A DNA stretch of 34,084 nt from the NCBI GenBank assembly GCA_030683195.1, contig JAUXQA010000319.1:1-34084 (forward strand), read 5' to 3'. Position numbers and translations under genes: made by a program. Every line of letters starts with the position of its first letter. Within the stretch, counting starts at the first letter, position 1. This document shows, one piece after another, positions 23,548 to 33,421 of the stretch. The notes beneath the pieces are model-generated. The model was not told where the DNA came from. It ran no database searches and saw only the letters and a program-made list of their open reading frames with translations. This stretch comes from Rhodoferax sp. (GTDB taxonomy: Bacteria > Pseudomonadota > Gammaproteobacteria > Burkholderiales > Burkholderiaceae_C).

Positions 23548-24177
23548 ATGGATACCTCGACTCACATCCGATTTTGGATTCTGATGATTCTGGCCGCTTT
23601 TCTGTTGTCGCCTCTTGTGAGAGACAGTAAATCTATGGAGTCTTACGTCGCAAACGAGCTGCAAATGACGCGAGACACCTTTGGGAACGAAGTTGCAGAC
23701 TGGCTGGAGAATAAGGCGGCGTTGGTGTATCGAATGATGCCGTCTGATGTACTGGAGCGTGTCCAGATTAAGGGTGATGGCATGCGCCGCACAAAGCAGG
23801 TTGTGCCCGGCGCGGGTGTCGCGGTCACCGTGGCGTTCAATAACTATGTGCAGGGCTTGGTGACGAATTTGTTTGTTGCCACGCTGCGAATGTTCATTGT
23901 CATGGTCTGGCTGTTCGTGCTAGCCCCAGTATTCCTGGCTTCCCTGGTTGACGGATTTTCCCAGAGAGCGATCAAGCGGGCCGAATTTGGTGCTATCCGA
24001 CCTGCCGCCTTTGCGCTCACCAGCATCATGGTGGTTCCCATGTCAATGGCGCCACTGATCTATCTCGTAACGCCCATGACCATTAGTCCTTTGGCAACGC
24101 CAATGTGGGCCTTATTGATTGCTCTCCCTTTGGCGCTCATGGTCAGCAATATGCAGCCAATTTTCGGGCGGAACTAG
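23548..24177 (+). CDS. DUF4400-like integrating conjugative element membrane protein
   Basis: The 209-residue inner-membrane protein has an N-terminal helix (about residues 9-24), a soluble loop of roughly 80 residues and three further hydrophobic segments: LFVATLRMFIVMVWLFVLAP, FALTSIMVVPMSMAPLIYLV and MWALLIALPLALMV. DGFSQRAIKRAEFG between them is the short conserved motif typical of DUF4400/PFL_4697 proteins, which are encoded beside TraD in ICEs and MobH plasmids. Its molecular role is unknown; association with the coupling protein is inferred. ATG 23548 has GAAGG upstream. Confidence 0.75.
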   Translation: MDTSTHIRFWILMILAAFLLSPLVRDSKSMESYVANELQMTRDTFGNEVADWLENKAALVYRMMPSDVLERVQIKGDGMRRTKQVVPGAGVAVTVAFNNYVQGLVTNLFVATLRMFIVMVWLFVLAPVFLASLVDGFSQRAIKRAEFGAIRPAAFALTSIMVVPMSMAPLIYLVTPMTISPLATPMWALLIALPLALMVSNMQPIFGRN

Positions 24178-24193
24178 AAAAGCGACAAGTCAG

Positions 24194-24227
24194 CCGAGCA
24201 AAGTATCTGGAATCGATGTTTGCTCGG
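24194..24227. promoter_or_regulatory. 34-bp inverted repeat, candidate activator operator (site 3)
   Basis: CCGAGCAAA (24194-24202) and TTTGCTCGG (24219-24227) are perfect inverted arms with 16 bp between. It lies 35 bp before the first possible trbB start, the same distance as for the MobH-like gene. Confidence 0.65.
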
Positions 24228-24261
24228 ATAGGGTCTCAGGTCGATAGAGAACAATATTCTC

Positions 24262-25242
24262 ATGAAAATGCCCGTGCGAAAGACCTACTCGATGCGTTGT
24301 CAGGACGCCATGATGGACGCACTGTCTCCGATTAGAAGTTTGCTTGATGATGTGACGATCAACGAGATCATGATCAATGGGCCAAACGATGTCTTTGTCC
24401 GTCAGCGTGGTCCAGATCGTCGTGTCGATGTGGAGCTCAGCAGTCGGTCAATCGCCACCGCTATTACCTTGTTGGCTAGCTTCGTAGAGAAGGAGGTAAA
24501 TGCGGATCAACTCGTGTTGTCCGCCCGGCTGCCTGGGTTTCGAATTGAGTGCGCGTTGCCGCCTGTCAGTGTCAAGGGACCATCGATGACTATTAGGCGA
24601 CACGCGTCTCGAATTCTTACCCTTGAAGAGTATGTCGAGACGGGGACCATCGACCCGCAGCAAGCAATTGCAATTCAAGATCTGATGCATTCAAGAAAGA
24701 ATCTTCTGATTGCTGGCGGCACGTATTCCGGAAAGACAACGCTCATGAACTGCATACTTGCTTTGATCGATCCGAATCAAAGATTGTTTGTGATTGAGCA
24801 GGTTTCAGAACTCAAGATTTCAGCTCCAAACTGCGTGTTGATGGAATGTGATCCAGACTTCGGTGTCACGCCGACCATGGCCGTCAAAACGGCGATGCGT
24901 TACTCGCCTGACCGAATCATCCTTGGCGAATTGCGAGGACCCGAAGCCAACGACTGGTTGGAAGCCTCCAACACTGGTCACCCTGGTTCTGCCGCGACCA
25001 TTCACGCGAACAACGCCAGCGACGCGCTCAAACGTCTGGGCTCCCTCGTACTTATGGCATCCACAGGCATGCCACACGAGGTGATTCAGGACCGCATCGC
25101 CAGCACAGTCGACGCCGTTTTGTTCATTGAGCAACGCTACGGTGTTCGTCAACTATCGGAGATCTGTCTAGTGGAGGACTACGACAGGGCACGTGGGAAA
25201 TTTGTTACCAAAGTTATTAACCATCTGGAAAGAAAGAAATGA
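24262..25242 (+). CDS. trbB: TrbB/VirB11-family secretion ATPase
   Basis: The 326-residue protein shows an N-terminal domain with INEIMINGPNDVFV, then a RecA-like ATPase: Walker A GGTYSGKT (152-159), the Asp-box-like VIEQVSEL, the Walker B region RIILGELRGPEA and the His box NTGHPGSAATIHAN. It would form a hexamer on the inner membrane that powers pilus assembly and DNA transfer. The start is uncertain: ATG 24262 gives the longest form, while ATG 24310 or 24313 follows AGGA and gives a protein that begins where the family usually does. The stop overlaps the trbC start. Confidence 0.9.
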   Translation: MKMPVRKTYSMRCQDAMMDALSPIRSLLDDVTINEIMINGPNDVFVRQRGPDRRVDVELSSRSIATAITLLASFVEKEVNADQLVLSARLPGFRIECALPPVSVKGPSMTIRRHASRILTLEEYVETGTIDPQQAIAIQDLMHSRKNLLIAGGTYSGKTTLMNCILALIDPNQRLFVIEQVSELKISAPNCVLMECDPDFGVTPTMAVKTAMRYSPDRIILGELRGPEANDWLEASNTGHPGSAATIHANNASDALKRLGSLVLMASTGMPHEVIQDRIASTVDAVLFIEQRYGVRQLSEICLVEDYDRARGKFVTKVINHLERKK

Positions 25243-25607
25243 AAAGATACGAAAAACTTAAACGAAACGCCGTAATGCAATACGAGAGGGCTATCGTTGC
25301 CATTCTCTGTGCGATGGCAAGTCAGTCGGCATCGGCGCAAACACCAACACCAGCACCAACCGGTGGCGGTGACTTCAGCCTTCCAGGATTTTCTGATCTT
25401 GGATGCAAGGTAATTAACTGGCTGACGGGTGAGTTATCTGTGATGATCTTTTTCATCATCGTCATTGTTACCTTGCTGGTGGGATTCTTTGCCAAGATGG
25501 ATTGGACAAAAATTCTTGGTGTCATTGTCTTCTTCGGCTTGCTTCAAGGGGCAACCAAATTATTTAGCGGATTCATCACCACATCAATCTCTTGTTTAGC
25601 CGGCTAG
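25239..25607 (+). CDS. trbC: TrbC/VirB2-family pilin
   Basis: The 122-residue precursor has an N-terminal signal peptide (hydrophobic AIVAILCAMA, likely cleavage after Ser-Ala-Ser-Ala before Gln34), a Pro/Thr-rich linker, and two membrane helices (VMIFFIIVIVTLLVGFFAK and ILGVIVFFGLLQGATKLF) separated by a short charged loop, the classic VirB2 hairpin. Two cysteines (in LGCKV and ISCLAG) could form a disulfide. ATG 25239 overlaps the trbB stop. Confidence 0.85.
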   Translation: MKRYEKLKRNAVMQYERAIVAILCAMASQSASAQTPTPAPTGGGDFSLPGFSDLGCKVINWLTGELSVMIFFIIVIVTLLVGFFAKMDWTKILGVIVFFGLLQGATKLFSGFITTSISCLAG

Positions 25608-25830
25608 TGTCAATCACCCTACTTGAGAAGGCGAGGTTTTCAAGGTATCAGGGTCGCTAGCTGGTACAGGGGCTCTCACACAAACATTGCCGATTGGCGC
25701 AGCGCGCTGATGGCTATGGCAATTTTCAACTCCAGAGCTTAACTACAAAGGATGCGGGATTGGGTCGTGCTGGTCGCACGACGCGCTCTACCTCACCGGC
25801 CATGAAGCCGATGTTTCCCGCGGAATTTCA
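25608..25830. other. Gap inside the trb operon
   Basis: This 223-bp stretch between trbC and trbD has no plausible gene. A short inverted repeat GTCGTGC/GCACGAC lies near 25768-25786. Most trb operons are tighter here, so it may hold a decayed gene or an RNA element. Confidence 0.35.
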
Positions 25831-26136
25831 ATGAATCGCAGGTCCAGCAGGGTTCACACGTCACTGAATCGCAATCGAACCATCATGGGGGTCGAACAAA
25901 GGGCATTTATGGTTGTTGCGTTCGCTGCGTCTGCGATGTTTGCCAATGGAGTGTATTTGGGACTCATTTTCATCCCATTCCTGCACCTATTCATGCAGTG
26001 GCTGACAAAGAAGGAGTACAACTTTTTCAACATCTTCATGCAGTATCTCAACGAGTCTGATGCCTATGGCTCCATACCACGTCCCAGCGACTGGCAAAAA
26101 AGACCTGTTGGCTGGGGCAGGGGGTTGCCATGGTGA
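25831..26136 (+). CDS. trbD: TrbD/VirB3-family inner-membrane protein
   Basis: The 101-residue protein has a basic N-terminus (NRRSSRVHTSLNRN), then two close membrane segments, AFMVVAFAASAMFANGVYLG and IFIPFLHLFMQWL, as in VirB3. It helps anchor the VirB4 ATPase to the channel. The last seven bases overlap trbE, and the pair is normally co-translated. An internal ATG at 25885 is an alternative start. Confidence 0.8.
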   Translation: MNRRSSRVHTSLNRNRTIMGVEQRAFMVVAFAASAMFANGVYLGLIFIPFLHLFMQWLTKKEYNFFNIFMQYLNESDAYGSIPRPSDWQKRPVGWGRGLPW

Positions 26137-28673
26137 ACCTTAAAGATCTGTTCACCCTGCCGCGGGAGTCCGTTTCCAGCTTTGGGGAGGCCTTGCCATG
26201 GTTTGGCATGATCACTGATGGTCTCGTGCTGTGCCACGATGGATCCTTGATCGCCGGATTTGAATACGAAGGCGAGGACATTGAGGGCGTCAACAATGAG
26301 GAGATCAATCAACGCATCGACTACCTCCAGAACGCGATGCGCCAACTCAACGACCGCGTTACCCTTTGGACGGTTCAGGAGCGTCGGTATGAGACCGACT
26401 ACACCTACGCCGACTATCCCAACCCGGTGGCCGGCTACATTGACTATGTATGGGGAACCAGTTGTTCAGCGTTGCCGAATGCAAGACTCAGGCATACGCT
26501 TTACCTTGGTTTTAGTTACCCCAACAAGGCAGAAGCATTCTTTGAGGAAGTAAAGACCGAAATGGAAGCGTCCAGCAACGGATTCCAGGCTCTTTTTCAT
26601 GTGCTCAAGAAGCGACTCACTGAGAAGACCGCGGTTGGCGCTGTGCGTGGGCGACTTGCCGATATGGCCGATGAATTTGAGCAGATCATTCTGAACTTTG
26701 GCGAGATCGTTATCTCCAGCCTCGGGTTTCGACGATTGTTTGGAGAAGAACTGGTCGGTGATCTCTATTCGCGCGCCAATATTGCGAGCCCGAGGGGCCC
26801 GATCCACCTGCCAGAACGATTGGCCTATCTGAATACGGTGCTGGCGTCGGATGACGTCGTTCGCCAAGATGATGTATTGGAATTCAAGGGCCCGGCACGC
26901 TCTGTCAACTGCGCCGTCCTATCGATCACAACCCTTCCATCAGCGGCCAACAGCGTACATATGGACCAGTTGATGTCATCGCCGTGCGAATACATCATGG
27001 TCCAGACCTTCAAGTTTATGGACAGGACCGCCGCCGAGAAGACCATTCAAAAGGCCGAAGAGTTCTATCAGAACGAAGTGAAGTCGGTCATGGTTCGATT
27101 GTTCGAACAGCTCACCAAGATTGAGAGCAACAAGGTCAATACCGGCAACCTGGTATTAGCACAGGATGCGCAGGAGGCATTGGTTGATCTGACAGCCCAT
27201 GAAGTCATGTACGGCTATTACAACATGACACTCCTGGCTCTTGGCGACACGCCGCGCGAGGCGGCTCGGAGCGCCGACATTCTCTCTACGCGCCTGCGTA
27301 GCAGTGGCTACAGCGTGACTCGGGAGCGTCAAGGCATTTTCGGTGCCTTTCTTGGTTCGATGCCAGGAAACAGCAAAGTCCAGCTGCGAAAGTACATGGT
27401 CTCGGTCCCCAATGTTGCGGACTTAGCACCGATCCGAACCATATCGCGAGGGGAGCCAACACACCCGCTCTTCTCAAAAGCGCTTGGGCGCACCGTACCA
27501 CCGCATGTGCGATTCATGACGCCCTATGGTGTGCCATATGATTTCAATCTGCATGCAGAGGATCTTGGACACACGGTCGTCATCGGTGGATCAGGGTCAG
27601 GAAAAACGTCACTCATGCAACTGCTCGTGGCGCAGTTCCAAAAATACTACCCGTCGAACACCTTCATATTCGACAAAGACAGGTCCATGGCGCTGCTCAC
27701 GGTGCTGATGGGCGGCGCCCATGTGGATATGGCCAACCCGAAGGGTGGGGGGGTGATGATCAATCCGGTCAAGCGTATGCTCAAAGATGGAGATTTACTC
27801 GCCCTGTCTCGTTGGGTCGGAATCTTGCTGACAGCACAGGGAGAATCGCTGTCCACTGAGGCCATGGAAAAGGTGTCGGCTGCAATACAGAAAATGGCTG
27901 CTCTCAATGAGATTCAGTGGCGCCTTGGAACCCTGTACAACATGCTCAACGGTGCAGATAAGAGCTTGGCTCGCAGGTTGTCTGCCTACGTCGACAAGTC
28001 TGACGAAGACGAAGGATCGTACGGAAAAGGTATCTACAGCGACTACTTCGACAACGAAGATGATGACTTCTCACTGGGGTCATTGGTGTGCATGGAAACG
28101 GGAAAGCTTCTGCAGACAGCGGCAGTTTCCGCGCCGTTCATGGACTACGCGTTTTACTGCATCGAGAAGTCGCTGGATGGGGTAACTCCAACGCTGATCT
28201 ATGTGGAAGAGGCCTGGTACATGCTGGCGAACGAGAAGTTCGAGGAAAAAATCAACGACTGGTTGCGAACATTTCGGAAGAAAAAAGCCTTCGTTATTTT
28301 TGCCACACAGTCACCGTTTGAGCTGCAACGACTCAAAGCATGGGATGCGTTTATTGCAAACGTCCCAACATTCATTTTTTTACGGAGCATCAAGGACAGT
28401 GTGGAGCAAACGGCTCCTACGTACAGAGCCCTGTTCAATATGAATGACGCTCAGTTGGGCTTGTTGTCCGGAGCAGTGCCTAAACGCGACTACCTGCTCA
28501 TCAAACCCGGCATCACGCGCCTGGTGACGGCCAGCATGCCCAAGGTACTGCTGGCCATAAATGAAGCGACCACGCGCGACGGCATGGTCGAACGGGCAAT
28601 TCAGTATTCGCAAACCCATGGCGACGGATGGGAATTTTCTTTTTTAAGTGAGGTACTCAATGTTCAAATCTAA
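26130..28673 (+). CDS. trbE: TrbE/VirB4-family conjugation ATPase
   Basis: The 847-residue protein has the CagE/TrbE/VirB N-terminal domain and a C-terminal ATPase domain. Walker A is GGSGSGKT (about residues 486-493), Walker B LIYVEEAWYML (about 689-699), followed by TFRKKKAFVIFATQS, the motif of VirB4 proteins. Both nucleotide motifs are intact, unlike TraD of the same operon. It is the main energy source for pilus biogenesis at the inner membrane. Length is normal for the family. The 3' end overlaps trbJ by 14 nt. Confidence 0.93.
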   Translation: MVNLKDLFTLPRESVSSFGEALPWFGMITDGLVLCHDGSLIAGFEYEGEDIEGVNNEEINQRIDYLQNAMRQLNDRVTLWTVQERRYETDYTYADYPNPVAGYIDYVWGTSCSALPNARLRHTLYLGFSYPNKAEAFFEEVKTEMEASSNGFQALFHVLKKRLTEKTAVGAVRGRLADMADEFEQIILNFGEIVISSLGFRRLFGEELVGDLYSRANIASPRGPIHLPERLAYLNTVLASDDVVRQDDVLEFKGPARSVNCAVLSITTLPSAANSVHMDQLMSSPCEYIMVQTFKFMDRTAAEKTIQKAEEFYQNEVKSVMVRLFEQLTKIESNKVNTGNLVLAQDAQEALVDLTAHEVMYGYYNMTLLALGDTPREAARSADILSTRLRSSGYSVTRERQGIFGAFLGSMPGNSKVQLRKYMVSVPNVADLAPIRTISRGEPTHPLFSKALGRTVPPHVRFMTPYGVPYDFNLHAEDLGHTVVIGGSGSGKTSLMQLLVAQFQKYYPSNTFIFDKDRSMALLTVLMGGAHVDMANPKGGGVMINPVKRMLKDGDLLALSRWVGILLTAQGESLSTEAMEKVSAAIQKMAALNEIQWRLGTLYNMLNGADKSLARRLSAYVDKSDEDEGSYGKGIYSDYFDNEDDDFSLGSLVCMETGKLLQTAAVSAPFMDYAFYCIEKSLDGVTPTLIYVEEAWYMLANEKFEEKINDWLRTFRKKKAFVIFATQSPFELQRLKAWDAFIANVPTFIFLRSIKDSVEQTAPTYRALFNMNDAQLGLLSGAVPKRDYLLIKPGITRLVTASMPKVLLAINEATTRDGMVERAIQYSQTHGDGWEFSFLSEVLNVQI

Positions 28674-29430
28674 ATGCTTGTCCGCTATCGCCGCTGCGGT
28701 CGCGATGTTGTCTACACAAGCTCACTCATCCGGAGCGGTTGCGGGAGCCACGGAATTCACACAAATTCTGAATAACTCTGAACTCGCGGTCGGTGTCACC
28801 CAGCAGATGAAGACGGTTCAACAGTTGGTGCTGACGTATAAGACCACGCTCGATCAATACAAAGAAATGTTAAATGCAGGGAAGTTACTCAACGTTGACA
28901 ACCTTCTCGGACCGCTAAAGTCGATTCCGGGCGAAATTGCAGCGGTAAATGATTACCTCAAATCATTGAAGAAAGCTGGCATTAGTTTCGAGGATATGAA
29001 AAAAGCAATCGATACGCGCAATGTTGAAGCAAAACTAAAAAAACTTACCTTTGAAGAATACATTGCCCAAGAAGGCGAGAAAATAAAGCAGGGTGACAAA
29101 AGGGCTCGTCAACGTATAGAAGATGAAGAAAAACTAATTAAGCAGGTTAATGAAGATTTCACCATTGCAACCACACTTTCAAATGAGATTTCTAAAACCA
29201 GCGGCGTGCATGCTTCGATGGGATTATTGAATACCCATATGAACCGGGTTATTCAACAGAATGCACGAATGACCCAGATCATGGCAGCCGCAGGAACACG
29301 TGACTCAATTCAAATAAAAAAAGAGAGCGATACTGCGGAAGAATCTATGAAGGCACTCAAGAATATGTCGGAAAAGCATAAAAAGACATATGAAGATGAT
29401 AGAAAGCGAATCGACGCTATGGGTAAATAG
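28660..29430 (+). CDS. trbJ: TrbJ/VirB5-family minor pilin
   Basis: The 256-residue protein starts at ATG 28660, with AGG at 28651; an in-frame GTG four codons upstream is less likely. A signal peptide (CLSAIAAAVAMLSTQAHS) is followed by GATEFTQILNN and long coiled-coil helices rich in Gln, Lys and Glu, the TrbJ/VirB5 plan. It would sit at the pilus tip in the periplasm. This gene and trbL are more AT-rich than their neighbours. Confidence 0.8.
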   Translation: MFKSKCLSAIAAAVAMLSTQAHSSGAVAGATEFTQILNNSELAVGVTQQMKTVQQLVLTYKTTLDQYKEMLNAGKLLNVDNLLGPLKSIPGEIAAVNDYLKSLKKAGISFEDMKKAIDTRNVEAKLKKLTFEEYIAQEGEKIKQGDKRARQRIEDEEKLIKQVNEDFTIATTLSNEISKTSGVHASMGLLNTHMNRVIQQNARMTQIMAAAGTRDSIQIKKESDTAEESMKALKNMSEKHKKTYEDDRKRIDAMGK

Positions 29431-29582
29431 CAGAACAACCAGGTCCAGTATTCGAGGTGTTGGATTCAGCATCACGGAACTAGTCTATCAATATCATATC
29501 AATCAAGCATCAGGAAGCATTGATCGATACCCTGCTACTGAGTTTGAGTGAAAGAAGACGACAGTAGTTAATCAATACAAAT

Positions 29583-31052
29583 ATGAAAAATTTTAAATAT
29601 AAATCCTTTGTATTGGTGATGATCGCTTTTACGATATTTTTTGGATTTAGTTTGAATGTCATGGCCCAACCGGCCAATGGCGCAAACGCCGCGGATCAGT
29701 TGATTAAAATCGGTGACAGCATTGGAACTGGGTTAAAGGCCTTAGAGTCAAATAATACTCTTCGCTCAATGGGCCTTGGGATACTTCAAATTCTGATGTT
29801 TGGCAATTTCGTATGGATTTTAATCAAGGGTATGTCGACTGGTCGCATGCTCGATGCGTTAATAGGGGATCTTGTCCCGCTTATTGTCGCCGGTTTTCTG
29901 GCGTTGCTATTTATCAATGGCATAGACGGAAAGACAGCTGATCTGGGTAGTGTCGTTAGAGGATCACTGGACGCGATAACATCTGCTGTGGCCCCTGCAA
30001 ATTCGAATACATCGAGCCTTGGGCAGTTGATCATGTTGCCAATGAATCAATTGTTTAAGGTTATCACTGATCTTATGAAGGAACTAAACCCGGCGGACTT
30101 CTCGATCGGATTGACAGATGTATTTACGGGTGCCGCATTTTCAACGTTGATTGGAGCATTCATAAAGTTGATCGTAGTGATTTGCATCGTGATACTGTTA
30201 TTGATTGCAGGTGGGGTATTTATTGGCACATTGGTAATGACTCAGATTACATTCACCATTGCGATAATTTTCATGCCACTATTTGTCCCATTTATGGTTT
30301 TCAAACCAACTGCAGGACTGTTTGACACATGGTTGAAATTTTTTCTCGTGGCCGGTTTTGCAAAAATCATTGGCGTACTGATGTTAGGTATTACTGAAAT
30401 TGTTTTGAAATCAATGGTTGATGTGGCATCGGCCTTGGATGTACAAGCCCTCACCGGTTTGGACGCCATTGCATTTAGTATTGTTCAGTACGGTGCGCTT
30501 GTTCTGATGGCCGCGCTCATGGTACTTATGATGGGATCCGTCAAGGCGATTGCAAGTGGTCTGATCGGCTCCGTTGGTGTGGGCTTCTCGGGCTGGGCTG
30601 AGCTGAATAGGGGTGCAATGAGTCAAGGGCCAATGGGAGGCATGGGCGCTAAACCTGCGTCATCACCCAGCGGAGGAATGGGCGCTGGTTCCACTTCGAG
30701 TCCGAGCGCGCATGGGTTGTCCTCCGCGTCGCAGTACGCTCCCAATGCACTTAAGGGAATGATAAACACTGCTGGTAAGGCCGGTTCTGCGGCACAAGGC
30801 AAAATAATGGCCAGCAGAGATACTGCGTCTGCAAATAGTCAACGAGGCAATTTTGTAGGCCCCCAGCAACAAGGTAAGGACAGTGGGGGAAGCGTTGCGC
30901 CGCGTGACATGTCTAATATGTCAGCTGCGACAAAGAACGCGTACACCAAGCACATTGAGGGTGTGAATCGATTACAAGCTGCTGAGGGCAAGTCGAATTA
31001 CACGATACCGGCAAACAGGAGTTCGACTACGCCGCCTAAATCAAATGCCTAG
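29583..31052 (+). CDS. trbL: TrbL/VirB6-family channel protein
   Basis: The 489-residue protein has a signal peptide or first helix (residues 8-28, ending in Ala-Gln), then about six further hydrophobic segments between residues 60 and 320, including FIKLIVVICIVILLLIAGG and IAIIFMPLFVPFMVF, and a hydrophilic Gly/Ser/Pro-rich tail from about 345 to the end. This is the TrbL/VirB6 layout: a polytopic inner-membrane part of the translocation channel with a disordered cytoplasmic or periplasmic tail. A 150-bp gap and weak ribosome-binding site precede it. Confidence 0.88.
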   Translation: MKNFKYKSFVLVMIAFTIFFGFSLNVMAQPANGANAADQLIKIGDSIGTGLKALESNNTLRSMGLGILQILMFGNFVWILIKGMSTGRMLDALIGDLVPLIVAGFLALLFINGIDGKTADLGSVVRGSLDAITSAVAPANSNTSSLGQLIMLPMNQLFKVITDLMKELNPADFSIGLTDVFTGAAFSTLIGAFIKLIVVICIVILLLIAGGVFIGTLVMTQITFTIAIIFMPLFVPFMVFKPTAGLFDTWLKFFLVAGFAKIIGVLMLGITEIVLKSMVDVASALDVQALTGLDAIAFSIVQYGALVLMAALMVLMMGSVKAIASGLIGSVGVGFSGWAELNRGAMSQGPMGGMGAKPASSPSGGMGAGSTSSPSAHGLSSASQYAPNALKGMINTAGKAGSAAQGKIMASRDTASANSQRGNFVGPQQQGKDSGGSVAPRDMSNMSAATKNAYTKHIEGVNRLQAAEGKSNYTIPANRSSTTPPKSNA

Positions 31053-31254
31053 TCCCACGTATTTTCTCGGGGGACGATTACTTGAGTTCTCCAATCGCAT
31101 CAAGCATCCTGCAGACCAAGTGTCCACGTGGTGGCTGTAAGTCATCCTTTGGGACGCCTGCTTAATACCTTGACCGAAGCTGAAAAAGAGCCCGCCACCC
31201 CTTGACCGATGTGAAATGTGTTGTACCGTGATTTAGACACGGAGAATTTATGAC
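31053..31254. other. Gap before the AAA+ gene, with a two-codon upstream open frame
   Basis: No gene is seen in this 202-bp stretch. A TTGACC sequence lies near 31202 but lacks a convincing -10. GGAG at 31241-31244 is followed by ATGACATGA (31250-31258): a minimal start-Thr-stop frame whose TGA overlaps the real ATG at 31255. Confidence 0.4.
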
Positions 31255-33420
31255 ATGAACACTGAAGCAAATAAATCACGCCAGGAACTGCGCGCCATGA
31301 TGACTTGGGAAATGGCCAATTCAGCATGGTTTTACCGATTGGGTAGGGGCGATATGAGACGGGCGCACAACTTTTTATGTCGTCTCGAAGGCCCGATGAT
31401 TGTCATTCATCTTGGGTGGATATTGTTTTATGCTGTGGCGTACTTCACCGGCCCGTTTTCGCTATCGTTCAACCCTACACCAGTCGAACTGGCGGGCGGC
31501 ATAAACCGGGTTTGGGCGATAGCCATTTTCACCCTACATACCCTGTTTTTCTGGATGCTTTTGGTGTATTTCGTCAAGGTGCTCTTCGGAGTGCCGTGGA
31601 AAAACATTAAATATCCCCTGGTCAATCCAGTTTTCACCTCATATCCGCTCAATTGGATTGGGCTGCATTACGTTGTGTTTGCGGCAATCACTGTGTGGCA
31701 AATCGGTATGCCGAGTGTGCATATCTGGTTGAACGGATTGGAGGGGCTATTTTTGATCTATCTGTATTACGGAGAGCCAGCTTTCGGGTTTGTGCCATGG
31801 ACTCGTGCTGATCAGGCCAAGTGGGAGAAAGTGATGCCACAAAGGCAGGCAGCACAGAATTCGGACGCTGCAGCGAAAGAGGACGAAACCTACAAGGTCC
31901 CGGTGGTGGCGCGCTACGCGAAACTCAAATTTGATGGAATCTTCGGGATGAAGGCCGTAAAGGAAAAGTTGCTTGAGCCAGCCCGGGCGATCATCGCTAA
32001 TGACCGACCTGCCGGTGAGGCCCCGCGCAATGGGTTCTTGTTGTTTGGCGATCCCGGCAATGGCAAGACCGTCTTCGCAGAAGCACTTGCCGGGGAACTT
32101 GGCATTGCCTTTCTGGAGGTCACCTACGGACCAACCTCCAGCCAGTGGATGGGCAACATGCCAAAGGTATTGAGTAAGACCTTCGAGTATGCCAAGAGCT
32201 GTGCTCCATGCGTCCTCTTTATCGATGAAATCGACTCCTTCATCAAATCTCGGGGTGCACTTACCAACAACTCGGAAGACGTAAAGATCACCAACACCTT
32301 GCTCACAGAAATTGTCAGTCTGCGAACCCATAAGGTGGTTTTGATTGGCGCGACCAACTACTTCTCCAGCCTCGATGAAGCCGCAGTTCGTGAAGGCCGT
32401 TTCGACTACAAGGTTGAAATCACGCCCCCCGACGAAGAGGCTCGTATCGGCTTGATCGAGTCCGGCATCAAAAAGTACGCATCCAAACTCGATGTTGACA
32501 CCGCAGATGCCATTTCCGCCGCCAAACGATGGAATGGATTTTCAGTGGCGCGACTGCTTGCGGTGTGCAAGTCGCTTCCTGACATTGCGAAGGCGGCCAA
32601 TTCCCCCCGCATCAATCTGGCGAGCTGGATGGCCGCATTGCGTGAAGTGCAGGGGCGCCGAGGCAAGTTGCCAACCAACACCAAGTCAATGGCGGAACTG
32701 GTGTTGGAGCCGGCCACCAAAGATGCCCTGCACCTGATTGCAGGTCGCATGAAGGACGTGGCCCGAATCGAATCAATGGGGGGCACGCTTCCCACTGGTT
32801 GCCTGTTCTATGGACCTTCCGGTACCGGGAAAACCGCCGCAGCGCGCGCCTTGGCTAAAGAAGTTGGCTGGGCGTTCCTAAGCATCGCCGGGCCGGATCT
32901 GGTGGCTGACAGGACCAAACTGGACAAGCTCTACGCTGAGGCAAAAGACATGCGTCCAACCCTCATATTTATTGATGAGGCAGATGATGTGCTGCGAAGC
33001 CGTCAGTTTTCATCAACTCCGGATTTGACCAACAAGATGCTGACCATCATGGACGGGGCAGAGGATCGGGTCTTGGATGTGGTGTGGATTGCGGCAACCA
33101 ACAACCCGGATCAGATTGACCCGGCGCTGGTGCGGTCAGGCCGATTTACGGAAAAAGTGTTATTCAGCACGCCGCCGCAAGAGTTGATCCCCCGCCACGT
33201 CTCCAAGTGGCTTAAAAAGAAAGGGGTGGAACTGGCGCCCGGTTTGGATGCATTCGACATCGCAGAAATGCTCCAGGGGCAGACCATTGCCGATATTGAA
33301 GGCGTTCTACAGTATGCGCTGAATAGCGCCATCTCATCCACCGCTACGGCCGAAGTCCCGGTCATCACCCAACACAACCTGCAGCAGGCCCTGCGCATGG
33401 TACTCAATCAGGACACTTAA
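31255..33420 (+). CDS. Membrane-anchored tandem AAA+ ATPase
   Basis: The 721-residue protein has about four membrane segments in residues 40-180 (IVIHLGWILFYAVAYF, WAIAIFTLHTLFFWMLLVYF, VVFAAITVWQIG, LEGLFLIYLYYG) followed by two AAA+ modules. The first has Walker A GDPGNGKT (265-272), Walker B FIDEID (322-327) and an Arg finger in REGRFD; the second has GPSGTGKT (520-527), FIDEAD (572-577) and RSGRF. Both look catalytically complete. The double-AAA layout recalls CDC48/VCP-type unfoldases, but with an N-terminal membrane anchor and no protease. It lies inside the transfer operon and is not a standard Trb component, so it may remodel a channel or relaxosome component. Function is inferred. 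Confidence 0.85.
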   Translation: MNTEANKSRQELRAMMTWEMANSAWFYRLGRGDMRRAHNFLCRLEGPMIVIHLGWILFYAVAYFTGPFSLSFNPTPVELAGGINRVWAIAIFTLHTLFFWMLLVYFVKVLFGVPWKNIKYPLVNPVFTSYPLNWIGLHYVVFAAITVWQIGMPSVHIWLNGLEGLFLIYLYYGEPAFGFVPWTRADQAKWEKVMPQRQAAQNSDAAAKEDETYKVPVVARYAKLKFDGIFGMKAVKEKLLEPARAIIANDRPAGEAPRNGFLLFGDPGNGKTVFAEALAGELGIAFLEVTYGPTSSQWMGNMPKVLSKTFEYAKSCAPCVLFIDEIDSFIKSRGALTNNSEDVKITNTLLTEIVSLRTHKVVLIGATNYFSSLDEAAVREGRFDYKVEITPPDEEARIGLIESGIKKYASKLDVDTADAISAAKRWNGFSVARLLAVCKSLPDIAKAANSPRINLASWMAALREVQGRRGKLPTNTKSMAELVLEPATKDALHLIAGRMKDVARIESMGGTLPTGCLFYGPSGTGKTAAARALAKEVGWAFLSIAGPDLVADRTKLDKLYAEAKDMRPTLIFIDEADDVLRSRQFSSTPDLTNKMLTIMDGAEDRVLDVVWIAATNNPDQIDPALVRSGRFTEKVLFSTPPQELIPRHVSKWLKKKGVELAPGLDAFDIAEMLQGQTIADIEGVLQYALNSAISSTATAEVPVITQHNLQQALRMVLNQDT

Positions 33421-33421
33421 A

